Origin: DATIVK01 sp035465955
GTDB taxonomy: Bacteria > Myxococcota > Myxococcia > Myxococcales > Anaeromyxobacteraceae
NCBI GenBank assembly: GCA_035465955.1
Contig: DATIVK010000151.1
Span: forward strand, 1 to 6,660
Direction of reading: 5' to 3'
Length of the DNA stretch: 6,660 nucleotides
Shown: piece after piece, positions 5,286 through 6,660 of the stretch
Layout: each line of letters opens with the position of its first letter
Position numbering within the stretch: the first letter of the stretch is position 1
Made by a program: the position numbers and the translations under genes
Notes under the pieces: model-generated
What the model saw: only the letters and a program-made list of their open reading frames with translations
Told to the model about the DNA's origin: nothing
Database searches by the model: none

Positions 5286-6545
5286 GTGACCCCGCACCAC
5301 CCCGAAGGCCTCGCGCCGATCGATCCGCTGGCTGTGCCCTTGCCTCACGGGACCGAGGTCACGACCCGCGTCGAACGGACGCTCGGTGACCGCCGTGTCC
5401 CGCAGGGGGTCGTGGGGCGCGTCGTGGCCATCCGGGACGACGGCTTCGACGTGCTGGTCACCGGCGTGGGGGTTGTCCGGTACACCCGCGAGGAGCTGCT
5501 CCCTCGGCGCCCGGGGCAGCTCCGGTTCGCGGAGCAGCGGGCCGCCGACTGGGAGGCGCTCCGGCCGTGCGTCGTCCTCGAAGCCACCGTCGGCTCGCGC
5601 GCCTGGGGGCTGGCGGACGAGGGGTCAGACACGGATCTCCGCGGCGTCTTCGTCCTCCCCTTCCCGTGGACGGTGGGGCTCCTCGACCCGCCGGCGACGC
5701 TGACGAGCGCGGACGGAAGCATCACCTACTGGGAACACCGGAAGGCGATCGAGCAGGCGGTCCGCGCCGACCCGAACACGCTCGAGCTCCTCTTCGTCCA
5801 CACGGTCCAGGCAACGGATCCGATCGGCGAGTGGCTCCTCGAGGCTCGTGATGCCTTCGCGTCGGCCGACCTCTTCGGGAGCTTCGGCCGATACGCCGTG
5901 AGCCAGCTCGGAAAGCTCTCTCGCTCTGCGCGGCTCGCCGAGCACCGCGGCCTCGTCCTCGACTGGCTGAGGGTCGATCCGCCGCCGAGCCTCGACGCCG
6001 TCGCCGGTCGGCTCGCCGCGATCTCTCCGCGGCCGGCGCCGACGCCCGCCGACGGCCTCATCGCGGCGAAGGAGTACGTGAAGCAGCTCTACCGCTCCCT
6101 CTTCGACCAGGGGCTCCTCGACGCCAACGACTTCGCCGCCCTGGTGCGATACGCGCGCGGGGGAGGTAAGCAGCCCGAGCCTGCGCGCGAGCTGCGGCCG
6201 AAGAACGCCTACAACCTCCTGCGCCTCATTCACGTCGCCACTGGCTGGCTGCGGACGGGACGCCCCGAGCTGGAGATGAAGGGGGCGGTGCGGGAGCGGC
6301 TCCTCGAGATCAAGCGCGGCGCGGTGGACCTCGACGCGGTCCTTGCGGAGGCCGAGCGGCTGGTTCCGCCGCTCGAGGCGGCGCGGGACGCGACGAAGCT
6401 CCCGAGGCGACCGGACCTCGTCAGGGCTGATGCGCTCTTGCGCAGGATCGGCGAGGAGGTCGCCAGGCGGTGGGTGCTGCAGGTGGCTGGACCCCTTGGC
6501 GCCGACGCGCCGCGCCCTCCGACGATCCGCGAGGAAGCGACGTGA
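5286..6545 (+). CDS. DNA polymerase beta superfamily nucleotidyltransferase, RlaP type
   Basis: The 419-aa protein carries the pol-beta active-site pattern GSRAWG (103-108) followed by SDTDLRGVFV (114-123). Asp115 and Asp117 are the likely metal ligands. TYWEHRKAIEQAVRADPNTLELLFV (147-171) follows. The helical C-terminal part has KNAYNLLRL (306-314) and LLEIKRG (339-345). This order fits the predicted nucleotidyltransferases of the RlaP group (RNA-ligase-associated polymerase, Pfam PF10127). Members are predicted to add or transfer nucleotides in RNA repair, but substrates are largely unproven. Residues ~20-75 (HGTEVTTRVERTLGDRRVPQG..GRVVAIRDDGFDVLV) look like a small beta-barrel, SH3/KOW-like domain; that is my inference. 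The GTG at 5286 has AAGGGA 7 nt upstream. The 3' end overlaps the next gene (GTGA). Confidence 0.88.
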   Translation: MTPHHPEGLAPIDPLAVPLPHGTEVTTRVERTLGDRRVPQGVVGRVVAIRDDGFDVLVTGVGVVRYTREELLPRRPGQLRFAEQRAADWEALRPCVVLEATVGSRAWGLADEGSDTDLRGVFVLPFPWTVGLLDPPATLTSADGSITYWEHRKAIEQAVRADPNTLELLFVHTVQATDPIGEWLLEARDAFASADLFGSFGRYAVSQLGKLSRSARLAEHRGLVLDWLRVDPPPSLDAVAGRLAAISPRPAPTPADGLIAAKEYVKQLYRSLFDQGLLDANDFAALVRYARGGGKQPEPARELRPKNAYNLLRLIHVATGWLRTGRPELEMKGAVRERLLEIKRGAVDLDAVLAEAERLVPPLEAARDATKLPRRPDLVRADALLRRIGEEVARRWVLQVAGPLGADAPRPPTIREEAT

Positions 6546-6660
6546 ACGAACTTCTGAATGCCCGCCAGCGCGCCGTCGCCGACCGCGCCCTCGACGAGGA
6601 GAGCGCGGTCCGGCGCCACCTCGTGGTCGCGCTCTCCGGCGGCCACGCCTACGGCTTCCC
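6542..6660 (+). CDS. Second nucleotidyltransferase, N-terminal fragment (continues past window)
   Basis: Only 39 complete codons are visible. The GTG at 6542 overlaps the stop of the preceding gene (GTGA) and has GAGGA (6531-6535) 6 nt upstream, so translation is coupled. The peptide starts VNELLNARQRAVADRALDEE and reaches HLVVALSGGHAYGFP. This resembles the strand-loop-helix nucleotide-binding start (G[GS]xxYG) of pol-beta-type enzymes, as in the RlaP-like protein just upstream. The Asp-containing motif should lie immediately beyond the window edge. It would be a divergent tandem partner and not a duplicate, because it lacks the N-terminal barrel-like region of its neighbour. The family call rests on one short motif plus context. 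Confidence 0.65.
   Translation, partial: MNELLNARQRAVADRALDEESAVRRHLVVALSGGHAYGF

Noticed and set aside
5286..6233. Open - strand frames opposite the first nucleotidyltransferase gene
   Set aside because: They are opposite-strand shadows with biased composition; the + strand frame has the catalytic motifs and a ribosome binding site.
1..6660. CRISPR array, insertion sequence, integrase or rRNA
   Set aside because: I saw no regularly spaced repeats, no transposase or integrase motifs, no terminal inverted repeats of an element, and no rRNA-like sequence.

Overview
This window is a high-GC bacterial chromosome segment. Several GTG starts, tightly packed genes and the content of the first half (ileS, lspA, an N-terminally extended lgt, then a coiled-coil protein of a type I associate with myxobacteria) suggest a myxobacterium (Myxococcota) or a close relative. 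That placement is inference from gene order and protein character, not from a search.

Layout. Positions 1-4176 are conserved core genome, all on the + strand. They hold the 3' part of ileS (isoleucyl-tRNA synthetase), lspA (signal peptidase II, overlapping ileS by 4 bases), lgt (prolipoprotein diacylglyceryl transferase), and an uncharacterised coiled-coil/proline-rich protein. LspA and Lgt are successive enzymes of lipoprotein maturation in the inner membrane. Lgt lipidates the lipobox cysteine and LspA then removes the signal peptide. Positions 4177-4394 are a complete single-gene transcription unit for tRNA-Phe(GAA): a candidate promoter inside a 13-bp inverted repeat, the 73-nt tRNA with no encoded CCA, and an intrinsic terminator with a GAAA loop.

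Positions 4395-4615 are non-coding and contain one long imperfect hairpin but no gene I can support. From 4616 to the right edge the window looks accessory. A toxin-antitoxin operon (RelE/HigB-like toxin of the HI1419 type, then an HI1420-type HTH antitoxin) is driven by a promoter whose -35/-10 spacer is filled by a perfect 16-bp palindrome, and the toxin mRNA is predicted to be leaderless. After only 25 bp come two tandem, translationally overlapping genes for DNA-polymerase-beta-superfamily nucleotidyltransferases of the RlaP type. The second is cut by the window end.

The most interesting idea is that a predicted RNA-cleaving toxin/antitoxin pair and a pair of RNA-repair-type nucleotidyltransferases form one transcription unit just downstream of a tRNA gene. 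The adjacency is directly visible; functional coupling is only a hypothesis.
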